The position numbers and the translations under genes were made by a program. From the IMG/VR virus record IMGVR_UViG_3300030333_007237, positions 7,398 to 43,459 of that record: a DNA stretch of 36,062 nucleotides; one strand, given 5' to 3'. The notes below the pieces were generated by a model. It searched no databases, was not told the DNA's origin, and saw only the letters and a list, made by a program, of their open reading frames with translations. Below are positions 1-10,100 of the stretch, piece after piece (position 1 is the stretch's first letter; each line of letters begins with the position of its first letter). The stretch comes from a virus.

Positions 1-301
1 TCGTATTCATATATTCAGCATAGACAATGGGGTCTTGTTTATCTAACCAATTAAGATTTACCTGAATGGTTTGCCAAGTTTTAACTGCTAATTCATCAGC
101 AAGTCTATAAGTTGCATTTTCTGTTAGTTCATCAATATCAGGAATCCATGACTTACACGGTTCCCAATCTTTACAATCACCAATGGATTTATCTGGAAGT
201 TCTTGTCCTTTTGTGACAGCCTCAACCACCAAACATTTACCATTTTCTTCGATATAGAAAACATGAATTGCATCTGATTTTTCTGATTCGTATTTTTTCA
301 T
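1..301 (-). CDS. Hypothetical protein, 3' end outside window
   Basis: The first 100 codons of an open frame start at ATG 301 and run off the left edge without a stop. A GGAGA ribosome binding site lies 7 bases upstream (309-313). The visible protein begins MKKYESEKSDAIHVFYIEEN and is acidic and soluble, with no signal peptide or membrane segment. Two cysteines lie close together in a GDCKDWEPCKSW segment near residues 43-52. I do not recognise the family. It follows the last fibre gene by 19 bases, so it is probably co-transcribed with it. Its size and composition fit a small accessory or fibre-assembly protein, but that rests only on position. Confidence 0.75.
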   Translation of the reverse strand, partial: MKKYESEKSDAIHVFYIEENGKCLVVEAVTKGQELPDKSIGDCKDWEPCKSWIPDIDELTENATYRLADELAVKTWQTIQVNLNWLDKQDPIVYAEYMNT

Positions 302-320
302 ATTTGATTCTCCATTCTCA

Positions 321-2219
321 TCATGCCATATCATCTCTTCTCTCTAAGAACCACCAAACATATTGATAGTAATTTTGAATTTGTGAATAAGAGTCACCGA
401 CTGCTCGGAACCGATACGAAAATCTTGAGTTTTGGTTGCCACTCATATTGATACTGGCACCGGTAATATTTATGAAACCCTGTGCGCCACGGTCACCACC
501 CCAATAGTACTTACCATGTCTCAATTGCATTACTAGGTAAATATATCCATCATATGTTTTGTTATTGGGGTCTGTTATTGCACCAGGCTGGTAATTGAAT
601 CCACTGTTGCTATGATTACTCAAAGTGTTGTAGTAGGAAGTACTACCCCCACAATCGGGTGACCCCCCAACTCCTGCATTCTGGGCATTCTCAAGCCCGT
701 TGTGCGACCAACCAGCATTAAACATTGGGTGTTTGGAATCACTACCATTTGCTAGGTGATAACACCACCCACGATTGCCCTTAATGTGGTTGGTTTGGAA
801 CTCACCCCATTTGATAGGCACGGTTAGTGTACCGAAAGAACCATCCGCCCACTCTGGTACACCGTTTTTATTCAATATGATTTGGGCGTCATTGCCGGAA
901 TTTTCCTGAAGATATAACTTACTTTTGTTTCCTGCTTTACCAAGTTCTAAGTTGCCGGGAGTGATTCTTACATCACCCCGAAGGTCAGAACTACCATCAA
1001 CATCTAACTCACCTTCAAGGAAGGTGTCAAGATTAACGGTTGCATTATTCTGAACGATTAATTTTCCCTGAACTGTTGCACTTTTGCCTCCGGCCGTACC
1101 ATCGGTGTTTTTCAATTCTAGAATACTATCGCTGGCGTAATTTACATTCTGACTATAAACAACAAAGTTTAATGTACTATCTGTCTTGGGAACAGACGCA
1201 TCACTGTTATAGTAGATGGCGGCGTGACCTTGAGCAGGATTCTCATCTGCACCGTGGAATCTAATGAAAGCAAATTTATTTGTTATCAATTTGATTTGGG
1301 GGGCGGATGCAACATCTGCACCACCCTGACTATCAAAGGAGAAAGTATTACCACCGGCACTAACTGGTCGGAGTAATAAGGAAGGAGTATCGGCATTAAT
1401 TTGAAGTGTACCTAATGGTTGGCCGGTCTGACCAAGAACAGAACTGTAATCAAACTGAGTGGTGGAATTGGTGTTGAGTTTACCAATACTTACACAAACA
1501 TCATTGCCTTCTCCTGCACCCGAAATACTCTTTCGCCAAATTTGCAATGCCGAAACACCTGCTTGGTCGGGTTTAAAGTTTACGGGTTGTGTCGCATCTG
1601 CTTGTTCAAATGAGTGAACAAGCCCTTTTCTTTGTGCGTAGCAACTATAACCAGATAGAGTTCCATCCATAGAACCACCAACATTTCCTTGTAATCTCGA
1701 CCACAGTGTTGGTGCTTTTGTTGAAGAGTCACCAGACTCAAGGTATAAACTTGGACCATTTGGAGAATAAATGTGGAGGTGTGCTAATGCTTTTGCAAGT
1801 GGGTCTTTCTGACTATCGGAACCACCATCTACCTTTGAAAGAATATTGATTCCAAACAAACCCTCGTTGTGTGAACCACTATCAACACCTTGAAAACTAT
1901 TGGTAGGATATGAATATGCACTGCTTGCAATTCTATGGTAGTATGATTGAACAGGATAGGAACCACCAGAACTTGTTGCAGTTGAAACACCAATATCAAC
2001 ATACTTGTGTCCGGTGTTTGACCGAATATCAAACAACAGAGGTTTGAAGTTTTGCCATGTTCCCTTTGCACCACTGCAATCGGTTGATGTCCCATCGGCG
2101 CTCTCTACGAAAACTAGAATTTCACCGTCATCAGCATTTGGTGTGTTGATGATATTGCCAGGTTGTGCGTTTAAATTAATTGCACTGGCGTTTGTATTTC
2201 TTGTACTACCACAACTCAT
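321..2219 (-). CDS. Putative tail fibre / receptor-binding protein (632 aa)
   Basis: The 632-residue protein starts MSCGSTRNTNASAINLNAQP and is rich in Gly, Ser, Asn and Asp, with few Lys or Arg, as in beta-structured fibre proteins. Residues about 380-450 read like a repetitive beta-segment (ATVQGKLIVQNNATVNLDTF, then GELDVDGSSDLRGDVRITPG) of the kind used in trimeric fibre shafts. Residues about 460-632 are aromatic-rich and end in YYQYVWWFLERRDD, which could be a compact globular tip. The start ATG 2219 lies 3 bases after the stop of the upstream fibre gene, with GGGAG about 9 bases before it. Downstream of two fibre genes, it may be the distal adhesin. No catalytic motif is visible, and the family assignment rests on composition and position. 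Confidence 0.65.
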   Translation of the reverse strand: MSCGSTRNTNASAINLNAQPGNIINTPNADDGEILVFVESADGTSTDCSGAKGTWQNFKPLLFDIRSNTGHKYVDIGVSTATSSGGSYPVQSYYHRIASSAYSYPTNSFQGVDSGSHNEGLFGINILSKVDGGSDSQKDPLAKALAHLHIYSPNGPSLYLESGDSSTKAPTLWSRLQGNVGGSMDGTLSGYSCYAQRKGLVHSFEQADATQPVNFKPDQAGVSALQIWRKSISGAGEGNDVCVSIGKLNTNSTTQFDYSSVLGQTGQPLGTLQINADTPSLLLRPVSAGGNTFSFDSQGGADVASAPQIKLITNKFAFIRFHGADENPAQGHAAIYYNSDASVPKTDSTLNFVVYSQNVNYASDSILELKNTDGTAGGKSATVQGKLIVQNNATVNLDTFLEGELDVDGSSDLRGDVRITPGNLELGKAGNKSKLYLQENSGNDAQIILNKNGVPEWADGSFGTLTVPIKWGEFQTNHIKGNRGWCYHLANGSDSKHPMFNAGWSHNGLENAQNAGVGGSPDCGGSTSYYNTLSNHSNSGFNYQPGAITDPNNKTYDGYIYLVMQLRHGKYYWGGDRGAQGFINITGASINMSGNQNSRFSYRFRAVGDSYSQIQNYYQYVWWFLERRDDMA

Positions 2220-2222
2220 CTA

Positions 2223-5200
2223 TTACGCTCCCTCGTCGTTTTGATAGAAATCATAACCCAACCGTGCTTCTTCTTCTGGAGTATAGATTTCAGAAATTAC
2301 TGCGTAGTTTCCTGTCAGGTGTGCCAACCCTGCATCAGACCCAGTATTGTAATTTGACTTAAAGACAAACCCATCTGCGTTTCTGTCAACAACTGAGAAA
2401 CCAGTTAATCTATAAGTTGATTCTTCTACACCGAATACAAATACTTCGGGTCGTTCATACAGTTTTTCAACTTCATACGGAATAAATTCTCTGCTGTGGA
2501 AAGTACCACCAGTTGGGGGTGCAGATATGTCACCGTGATTTTCATCACCAGTCAAGTGCTTGAATGTTGTGAATGAGAAATCTCTTCTAACTTCGTAATA
2601 CCGTTCACATAGTTGTTTTTCAATTTGGTCTGGTCGGTATTCCCAACGAGAAGCCTTTTGACCTCTTTCCATTTGCACCTGTGCTAGATTCCATTCGTGT
2701 GGATAGTTGCATGGAAGATGCTGTGGAAGAGTAGAAGAACCATAACCAACCAATTTATTCTCAATACCTGCTTCGATATCTGCGTAAGTAAAGAAGTTAA
2801 CTTCGAAGTAATCATTGAGTCTATCACCAACTTTGATTCCTGATAGATGTGGAACTCGGAAAGTAATTTCATATTTCTTCCATACTGGATGGAGAGAAAT
2901 TCTAACGCCGGGAAGAACTCGGCAACAAGCAGTCTTGTCTGGAGCGCCTCCACTTGTCCATCTACCACCAAGGTTATCACATTCAATTTCACTGGTAACA
3001 GAACCAATACCGTCTACACAACAATTACCGGTGATTATATCACCTCGTTGGTCGCATACCACATCGTAACAGTGTTCACCTGTTAAGTATGTTGTTCCAC
3101 AATCACCAGAAACTACTTCATAACATTTACCATCTGCTTCGTTACAACATGCACCATGACCGGTACATGTGACGGCACTACAGAGTACACCATTTCCGTG
3201 ATGAATACCACTTACTGCGTAACATTGACCTGTTGTGTACATTCCGAAACATGTACCATCCCAGTGGCAGCAAGCACCACCAGTTGTGCAATCGATGTCA
3301 CTGTCGGCACATCTTGTCGCCCAACCATTCCATGCACCACCACTAGTGTAACATTGATTAATATCTTCACCGTCTAAGCATGTTCCATTTGTTTGACAAC
3401 ATGCACCTGTCGAACCAGTAGCACAAAGACCAACGAACCCTCCGGGCAGGTAATCGTCGTTGTTTGGAATTTCATTCCATTTTAGGTGCATATATGTACC
3501 TTCGCATACTGTTGCAGTTCCCGATGCACAACCCAATCCGACATATGATGTACCGTGAATGTAATCGGAACTACAGTCACCCGTAGCGAATGCAGGAACG
3601 GCATCCCATCCTGTGCAACAAAGACCATAACTTACACAACATTCACCGCATCTACCGGCAGTAGAAGCACAACCAGGACAGAATGTATTTGCACCTTGGA
3701 ATGTTCCACCATATGATTCGCATAAAGTTCTGTCGATATTGTCAACACAACCAGATTCAATAGCCGAAACCCCACAAAGACCACAGCAAGCACCGACTAC
3801 TATTTCCTCACCAGTTCCACCGTCATCTCTGTCGTCTGGGTTGGTTCCAATACCAATTGATTCTTTACCATCGGTATTCGCTTCCACACCCGACCTTGTA
3901 GTACCATCAAATCTAAATGGTGTTGTGTCTTTACTAGTAGCAGAGAATTTGGCTGATTCAGTAATCTTGTACCAGTCACATTGACCTTCCGGGCAACTTG
4001 TTTGACCGAAACATTTTCCTTCGGGGTCTGTACATAATGTCCATGAACCCTTACAGTCTTCGCAAGTAGTAATTTCACATGCACCTTGACTATAACAGCA
4101 ATATCCCTTAGGACATACATCAACACCACAATCTACGCCGGGTGGGCACTGTGAGCAATTACCACTGTATGATTGACACCTCGAACAACATTTGCAACCC
4201 TGACATTCGGCGGGAATTTCGCTACCACAATCAAAACATGTATCTGTGCAATATTCACAGTCTTGAATATTACCCTTTACACCGATGCTATTAATATTAC
4301 TCGACTCAACAAGAGTGGAGTCAAATTCTAAGTTGGGGGATTTTGGGTTGTTACCCATGTTCCCAAATGATTTTGAAGAACTAAATTTTGATGTCGAAGA
4401 GTGATATTTGCTGACGCTGTATTTTGAAGAAGAACTACGAGCAGTGTTTCCATATTGCTCTTCCCCATAACCAGTGATTGGTGAAATGTCACTACCAAAG
4501 CACTGTTTGAGGTTGATATGAATATCACCATTTGTTTGTGGTCCTGGAATGCCTCTTGCCCAGAAACTTAAGGTCACATATTCATCTTGACCTTCTGCAA
4601 ATGTTCTTACACCTTCAATTCGTTGACTGAAAGCACAGAAACCTTTGTGTTCAGAACCGGCACCACCTTCATCATCGTCACCATAACTAAAGTTTCTGTA
4701 TGGATAGCCGGGAATATCACCAGTAAATCCTTGGTGTCCTGTAAGTCCTTCACTAGTGCAATAACCAGTCACCAGACCTAAAATTGTTCTATCTGCACCT
4801 TCTGTAATTTTGATTCCGTCTGCACAATAATCACCGGTAGTACAAACATTTTCTAGGTCCAATGCACCAAAGATGTACATGTCTCCATGTCTGTAGTAAT
4901 CATTTCCGGTATTCCAAATTCCATCACCAACACCACCGGTTCCACCAGTTAATCCCCAAACGGGACCGGCAATGTCATTACCAGAAGCATTTCCTGTTGC
5001 TTCTAGAATACCATCAACGAAAAGTTTATATTCGTTACATTCATTGTTTCTTGCAAAACAGATATGGTGCCATTCACCATCATTGATATTTGTTTTACCA
5101 GTTACAGAAAGTGGGTGTTCCCAACTTAGATTGTTACCCGTAGCACCTTCTCTGTTAAATTGTACGACTGGATAAAGATTGCCGGTGGGTGTTGCACCAC

Positions 5201-7100
5201 CATAGTGACCGGTGGGGGTATATAATCTCCAATCATCTGTCGCAATAATTTGGAGATTTGTATTCCAGTGACCATTAATTCCTGTAATTGCTGTTCTTTC
5301 CAGAGAGTTCGCAACACTGCAAGGTCCACTGGTCCCTGTGATGTACGGGGCGCATGTGTTCCAATGATAGGCATGGTCGCCGGTTACACCACCATAGTAT
5401 GTTCCATAAGTCTGGTTGTCAGTGGGTGGAGTACCAAATCTCAACAATGTGATTGGTGCGTGACCACCGAAGGGTCCCACATCTTGACCGGCATAACCAC
5501 TAACTGCACCGGTGAGATGTGTTAAACCACCAGAAACTTTAAACCAACCTTCAATGGTAAATTCTTGTCCGTTTGCAGGATAGTCTGGGTCTTTTTTACT
5601 CCAATCAAACGGACCTGCAACTGCTATCCAGTCGTTCCTTAAGTCGGAAGAATGGTGTTCCCCCACACAATAAGCATCATCTGATTCGTATTTATTTTGC
5701 CAAGACAGTGATGCAGGTTTTTTACCCGATACTGATTTCCATGATGTTGGGAAATTTCGACCTTCACCTGTTCTAATAGAACCACCGACAACAGTAACAT
5801 CTCTTCCGTATCTTGTTTCGTCTTTAATGCCGATTGTTTGACCATCAATTCCTTGTGGGTCATTCATATTAAATGCGGCAGAATAATTTCCTTCTTCGTG
5901 ACCTGTTAGGTAACTTTGAATTTTTGCGTAATATTTTGGATAGTAGGGAACTGCGGTTTGACCATCGGGGAATCTTCCTAAATTAATTCCACCTTTCCAT
6001 TCTGTAGTTGTATTGTCATCCCAATATACTTGATTTACCCATCTATCTGCTGTGTAGAAAGATTGGTTTCCTGTGATACCACCGGTAACATTGAAGTTTG
6101 TTCCTCTTTGCCAGTAATCAAACCCACCATTAATAATTTGGTTTGTAAATGGGTTACTTGAACTTGGGCAATGTACTACTGCATTCGCATCTTTCTGATA
6201 ACGAATAATAAAGTTGATGGCAGTGAAAGGTGGCATGTTGTCACCGGTAAGTTCACGGTCTTGACCAGAACTATCTGAACCATCAAAGTCATCACCTGCG
6301 GCAAGAGTCGAGATTTCAGAACCGCCAGTTGCACCAAGATTTCGAGTTGTTAGTCCTGTTCCAGAACCGGCAATATTGGCACCCAGAGGGAACCGACCTT
6401 GTAAGTCGGGAATATGGAACCAATCGGCATCACTTCCACCCGACATTCCATATGTGTGGCCGATTACATTGAACAGGTCTTGCCACTTTCCACCTGTAAT
6501 GAACTTTGAACCGTCACATAGTAAGTGACCATCGGGAATTTGACCTGTTGGTCCTGCGAATGGAAGAATTTGACCAACTGGAGAAATTTCAGTAACATCG
6601 ACTGTACAATCTCCACCGATTACTGTACCAATGTAGTTTACAACATAACCACTCTTGACATCGGTTGTGAGCAACATTGGTTTGATAACTTCACCGGCAC
6701 CCTGTGGTTGATGACACACAAGTTTGCCAGGAATTTCTCTATCAAGATAATAAACTTTTGGATGCTCTAAAGTATCACTCATCAGGTCTAATCTGAAACG
6801 ACCTTGAAGAACAACAACAAAAGTATCACCCTCGACGGATTCTACAACACCAAGTGCTTCTGCGTTCTCAGGATTATTTGCTAGTGCCTTTACCCAACCT
6901 ACTGTTTCGTTTCCATACCCAGGCGGATCCGCAGGACCACCATCGTGTCGAACGACATCACCTGGCCGTAGCATGTGGTTATTGACAAATGCTTCGACGC
7001 CATAGGCACCACGGGCAGGATCCCAACCTCTTAACTGAGTAAAGGTTTCCTTGATTGTTCGGCGTTCATCGCCACCAAGATGGAAAGCACTATATGACAT
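2223..7100 (-). CDS. Giant tail fibre/adhesin: collar, LamG-like and cysteine-repeat domains (1625 aa)
   Basis: Probable receptor-binding tail protein. Residues about 43-170 form a module also present in the upstream fibre gene. Residues 173-262 look like a phage tail collar domain (PVGQILPFAGPTG, LLCDGSKF, FHIPDLQGRFPLGAN). From residue 318 a carbohydrate-binding-type domain begins (IINGGFDYWQRG, YTADRW). Its later pieces appear at about 822-866 (FSQRIEGV, VTLSFWARG, LKQCFG) and 1396-1503 (WKKYEITFRVPHLSGIKVG, AQVQMERG, LCERYY). Between these pieces lie a LamG-like region (FTIEGWF at 514-520, WHHICFARN at 677-685, YKLFVDGILEATG at 691-703) and a cysteine-rich segment (948-1394). The second part of that segment holds about six GxCC repeats. 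AGGAGA lies 9 bases before ATG 7100. Assignments are by motif reading, and the receptor is unknown. Confidence 0.85.
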   Translation of the reverse strand: MSYSAFHLGGDERRTIKETFTQLRGWDPARGAYGVEAFVNNHMLRPGDVVRHDGGPADPPGYGNETVGWVKALANNPENAEALGVVESVEGDTFVVVLQGRFRLDLMSDTLEHPKVYYLDREIPGKLVCHQPQGAGEVIKPMLLTTDVKSGYVVNYIGTVIGGDCTVDVTEISPVGQILPFAGPTGQIPDGHLLCDGSKFITGGKWQDLFNVIGHTYGMSGGSDADWFHIPDLQGRFPLGANIAGSGTGLTTRNLGATGGSEISTLAAGDDFDGSDSSGQDRELTGDNMPPFTAINFIIRYQKDANAVVHCPSSSNPFTNQIINGGFDYWQRGTNFNVTGGITGNQSFYTADRWVNQVYWDDNTTTEWKGGINLGRFPDGQTAVPYYPKYYAKIQSYLTGHEEGNYSAAFNMNDPQGIDGQTIGIKDETRYGRDVTVVGGSIRTGEGRNFPTSWKSVSGKKPASLSWQNKYESDDAYCVGEHHSSDLRNDWIAVAGPFDWSKKDPDYPANGQEFTIEGWFKVSGGLTHLTGAVSGYAGQDVGPFGGHAPITLLRFGTPPTDNQTYGTYYGGVTGDHAYHWNTCAPYITGTSGPCSVANSLERTAITGINGHWNTNLQIIATDDWRLYTPTGHYGGATPTGNLYPVVQFNREGATGNNLSWEHPLSVTGKTNINDGEWHHICFARNNECNEYKLFVDGILEATGNASGNDIAGPVWGLTGGTGGVGDGIWNTGNDYYRHGDMYIFGALDLENVCTTGDYCADGIKITEGADRTILGLVTGYCTSEGLTGHQGFTGDIPGYPYRNFSYGDDDEGGAGSEHKGFCAFSQRIEGVRTFAEGQDEYVTLSFWARGIPGPQTNGDIHINLKQCFGSDISPITGYGEEQYGNTARSSSSKYSVSKYHSSTSKFSSSKSFGNMGNNPKSPNLEFDSTLVESSNINSIGVKGNIQDCEYCTDTCFDCGSEIPAECQGCKCCSRCQSYSGNCSQCPPGVDCGVDVCPKGYCCYSQGACEITTCEDCKGSWTLCTDPEGKCFGQTSCPEGQCDWYKITESAKFSATSKDTTPFRFDGTTRSGVEANTDGKESIGIGTNPDDRDDGGTGEEIVVGACCGLCGVSAIESGCVDNIDRTLCESYGGTFQGANTFCPGCASTAGRCGECCVSYGLCCTGWDAVPAFATGDCSSDYIHGTSYVGLGCASGTATVCEGTYMHLKWNEIPNNDDYLPGGFVGLCATGSTGACCQTNGTCLDGEDINQCYTSGGAWNGWATRCADSDIDCTTGGACCHWDGTCFGMYTTGQCYAVSGIHHGNGVLCSAVTCTGHGACCNEADGKCYEVVSGDCGTTYLTGEHCYDVVCDQRGDIITGNCCVDGIGSVTSEIECDNLGGRWTSGGAPDKTACCRVLPGVRISLHPVWKKYEITFRVPHLSGIKVGDRLNDYFEVNFFTYADIEAGIENKLVGYGSSTLPQHLPCNYPHEWNLAQVQMERGQKASRWEYRPDQIEKQLCERYYEVRRDFSFTTFKHLTGDENHGDISAPPTGGTFHSREFIPYEVEKLYERPEVFVFGVEESTYRLTGFSVVDRNADGFVFKSNYNTGSDAGLAHLTGNYAVISEIYTPEEEARLGYDFYQNDEGA
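2919..3797 (-). repeat. GxCC cysteine-repeat array in the 1625-aa fibre
   Basis: Residues about 1102-1394 hold roughly six degenerate copies of a cysteine repeat. The clearest start at GACCQTNGTC (1232), GACCHWDGTC (1275), GACCNEADGKC (1316) and GNCCVDGIG (1358). Two more divergent copies start near 1103 and 1159. The pattern is GxCC, a short loop, C, about 8-10 residues, C, a Gly-Gly-aromatic turn, then C and a closing C. Spacing between starts is about 40 residues. Copies differ at the DNA level, so this is an old protein repeat and not a recent tandem duplication. Confidence 0.75.
4821..5567 (-). other. LamG / concanavalin A-like domain within the 1625-aa fibre
   Basis: Residues about 512-760 of the 1625-residue protein carry the marks of a concanavalin A-like (LamG) fold. 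An early strand reads FTIEGWFKVSGG, a late strand reads WHHICFARN, and YKLFVDGILEATG follows. A closing strand is MYIFGALDLENV. Such domains usually bind glycans. It lies between pieces of the NGGFDYWQRG / FSQRIEGV / VTLSFWARG domain, so it looks like an insertion into it. Confidence 0.65.
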
Positions 7101-7109
7101 TTATCTTTT

Positions 7110-7115
7110 TCTCCT
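7110..7115 (-). promoter_or_regulatory. Ribosome binding site of the 1625-aa fibre gene
   Basis: AGGAGA on the minus strand lies 9 bases before ATG 7100, in the longest true intergenic gap of the window (34 bases, 7101-7134). No hairpin terminator is visible in this gap, so read-through from the preceding fibre gene is likely. Confidence 0.7.
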
Positions 7116-7134
7116 AGAAGTCATAGTATGTATG

Positions 7135-10100
7135 TCAGTTGACATAACACCCACCAATATTTGCATAATCTGAACTATCGTGGGCACCACCAGATGGTCC
7201 GGGATTTCCAACATTACTAGCACCCGTTTCAGTAATTACCTCGATTGATGGATAACAGTTCCCTTCAATGGAATATGTGTTTGTCTCATCATAAACAATT
7301 GGGTCACCATCGGCCGGTGGGAAAACGGATGCGTATGGAGCGTTGAAGACAATATCGGCACCAGAAATATATCTTCTGGAAATATCAACATCAACATTAG
7401 CAGAATCTCTGTTGTCATACTGATTTAGAAGTTGCTGACACTCATCAAACGATACACCAACAACATTGAATGCTGCGTTCCCTCCTCCGGCAGTTCCACC
7501 TGCATTTACACAACAACAGACACCGTTTCTAATTTGCCATGTCGAACCACCAGTTGTGGTTGATGCAAATTCGGGAGCAAGAATCTGCTTGATATTAAAC
7601 TGTGTATACAATTCTTCACTACCAGTTACCCAACCACCACTAAGTGGTGCAGACTTGCCACTCGAATCTTGTAATGGAAGACCCCAGTTGCCACGAATGG
7701 ATACACCATAACCCGAAGTGTCTATACCACCAGATGTAGCATTAATCTTTTGGCTGTGGTCGTGTGCAGGTTGAATATATCTTGGGTACACATTTGCACC
7801 CGCCGAGAAGTTCTGGCCGGCGTTTCCTCCTGTGTGGAATTCACCTGCGTACACCTCGACTAAAACCTGTGTTTCGAATTGATTACCAGCATTACCGGTC
7901 GAAAGTATATCTACCAAACGACCCATAGCAACAAGGTCATGAACTTGAGCGCCAACCGAATCATCAAGTGACATTCCACCTGTAATTTGATAAATCCAGT
8001 TGTTTCCACCTGTTGCGAAGTTACCTTCCCACCCGGCCGGGGTGCCATCGTGGTCGAGGGTGAGTGTTTGTGTACCAAGTACGCTGAAATCAGTTCTTTT
8101 CGCCACAACCTGTGTCGCAACAAAGAACTTAGCAGGACCATGAGGTACTCGTAAGTTACCCTTCATTACACTTGCTTCACCAGGACCGGCATTGCTACCG
8201 AACATTACTGGGTAGAAACCGGTGATACCGTCAACACTTACATTTCCTAGTGGAACATAGTTAACAAATTGCTGTGGGTAAGTTCCAGTTAACCCATCTG
8301 AAAAACCACTTGGTCTAGTGTTGTAGAAACCATCACCCGCCTGCTTGTAGTTCACACCATTAGGGAATGTACCATGTCGGTCTGGCATGTGTGCGAGCAA
8401 TACTGCTCTGTGTCCAAAGTTTTCACCATCACCAATCGGTACACTAATATCGAATTGGTAATCAGCAGAATCTAAACCAATTTGGTCTGCTGTTAGGAAC
8501 GAATATTCAATTAGTGCCGCATCCTGAACAAGTTCAACATCACCGGTGTTTGCCCATGTTGTGTTAATGGGATTTGCGGGGTTGTCGTTGTTGAGAGGAC
8601 CAATCATCGCGTATCTAGGATGGTGTCCCATCTTGTTCAATCTTCGAATATGAAGACCAGGCACATTTGTTCTAGTTGTACCGGTTGTGAATGAAGTGAT
8701 GTTACCAGAATCATCAGTACCACCAGAAACGCCTGGTTTCTGACTTTCAAAGAAGTTTACTTCACCATACAGAGTGTTAACTTCGTCATCATCGCTACTG
8801 AGAGTTGTGTCAATGCTTAATTTACCATTTGCAACCTTTAAGTGGCCTGCAAGCACAGTACCGAAGTTATCTTTATCAATCTTCGACCAATCGATGGCAA
8901 GGTCTTTAATTTTTGAACGGCTAATTTGCAAGTCATCAATGTTGTCAGTCTTGATTCTCAAATCGGTGGTTGTTGATAGATGTCCCCCAGTGATTTGAGT
9001 AGTACCAATATCAATACCTTGAATGGAACCGTCTTGAATGTGAGAACTATTAACTGCACCAGGATTGATTTTAGACGAACTGATTCCGAATGGAGCATCT
9101 GTAATCACACAACCATTTAAGGTGTTGCAGGCGATTAAACCTTCCCAATCGATTCCGAATGCCAATTTTGCCTGTGTGACAGAACCATCTTCTAGTTCAT
9201 CTGTACCAACAATGTTGTCATTGAGGTGTCTCTGAAGAATGGCGTTGTCTTTAATCAAAGCACCACTAATTTCAAGGTCACCAATTTTCACTTCGGTGAT
9301 GCTCTTGTCTTTAATGTGAAGACTACCATCAAGTTCACCGACACCAAAGTGCATACCCGTAACTTGACCGGCACCAATATCTGGTCCAGAGATGTGAAGT
9401 TTACGGAGGAAGAGATTTCCACCGGCGTTTACTTCAAGGAATCTTCTGTTGGTTGCAGGGTCAGGGTTGTTATCATTACCGGCATTTTCTTGATTAGTAC
9501 CATCTGGAGTGTTTCCATAGTAACCAAGAATATCGGTTCCATCTGGAACAAACCCATCTTTAACAATATCATAATATGTTTCAGTTGGTTCGATGATATC
9601 ATCGGGTGTTCCGGTTGCGGGGTCGGGAATGACACCACCAGAGTAATTTACAACAACCGCAGTTGTTTGTGATGTTGCAACCATCATTACCTTACGAACA
9701 TTACCAATATTCTTACCATCTCGGTTGTCTGGTTCTTCTTCTGTCAGTCTACCAGTTTGTCCGGGACGAACAGAAACAAAGTAAGGTTCGCCTGGTAATA
9801 GGAAATTTGCACCTTCGTGTGGTACGGGGTGGTTACCCATATCATCTTTGTCTAGGAAGGCGGCAATCTCACCAGTTGTGAAACTGATTGGTCCACTGTA
9901 GCAAATTTCGAAAGTGTTTACATCGTGAACACGACTGACAATACCCAGTGCTTCTGAGTTGATTGTTGCATCGGTTGCATTTGGATTGGTTGCACTGTAT
10001 GGTGCTTCTTCACCTGTTGCAAGTTCTGATGTAACTTGTGAACCGAATGCTCTGACCCATTCTTTTGCCGAGTCTCCTGCACCACCTTCTGGTTGGTCTG

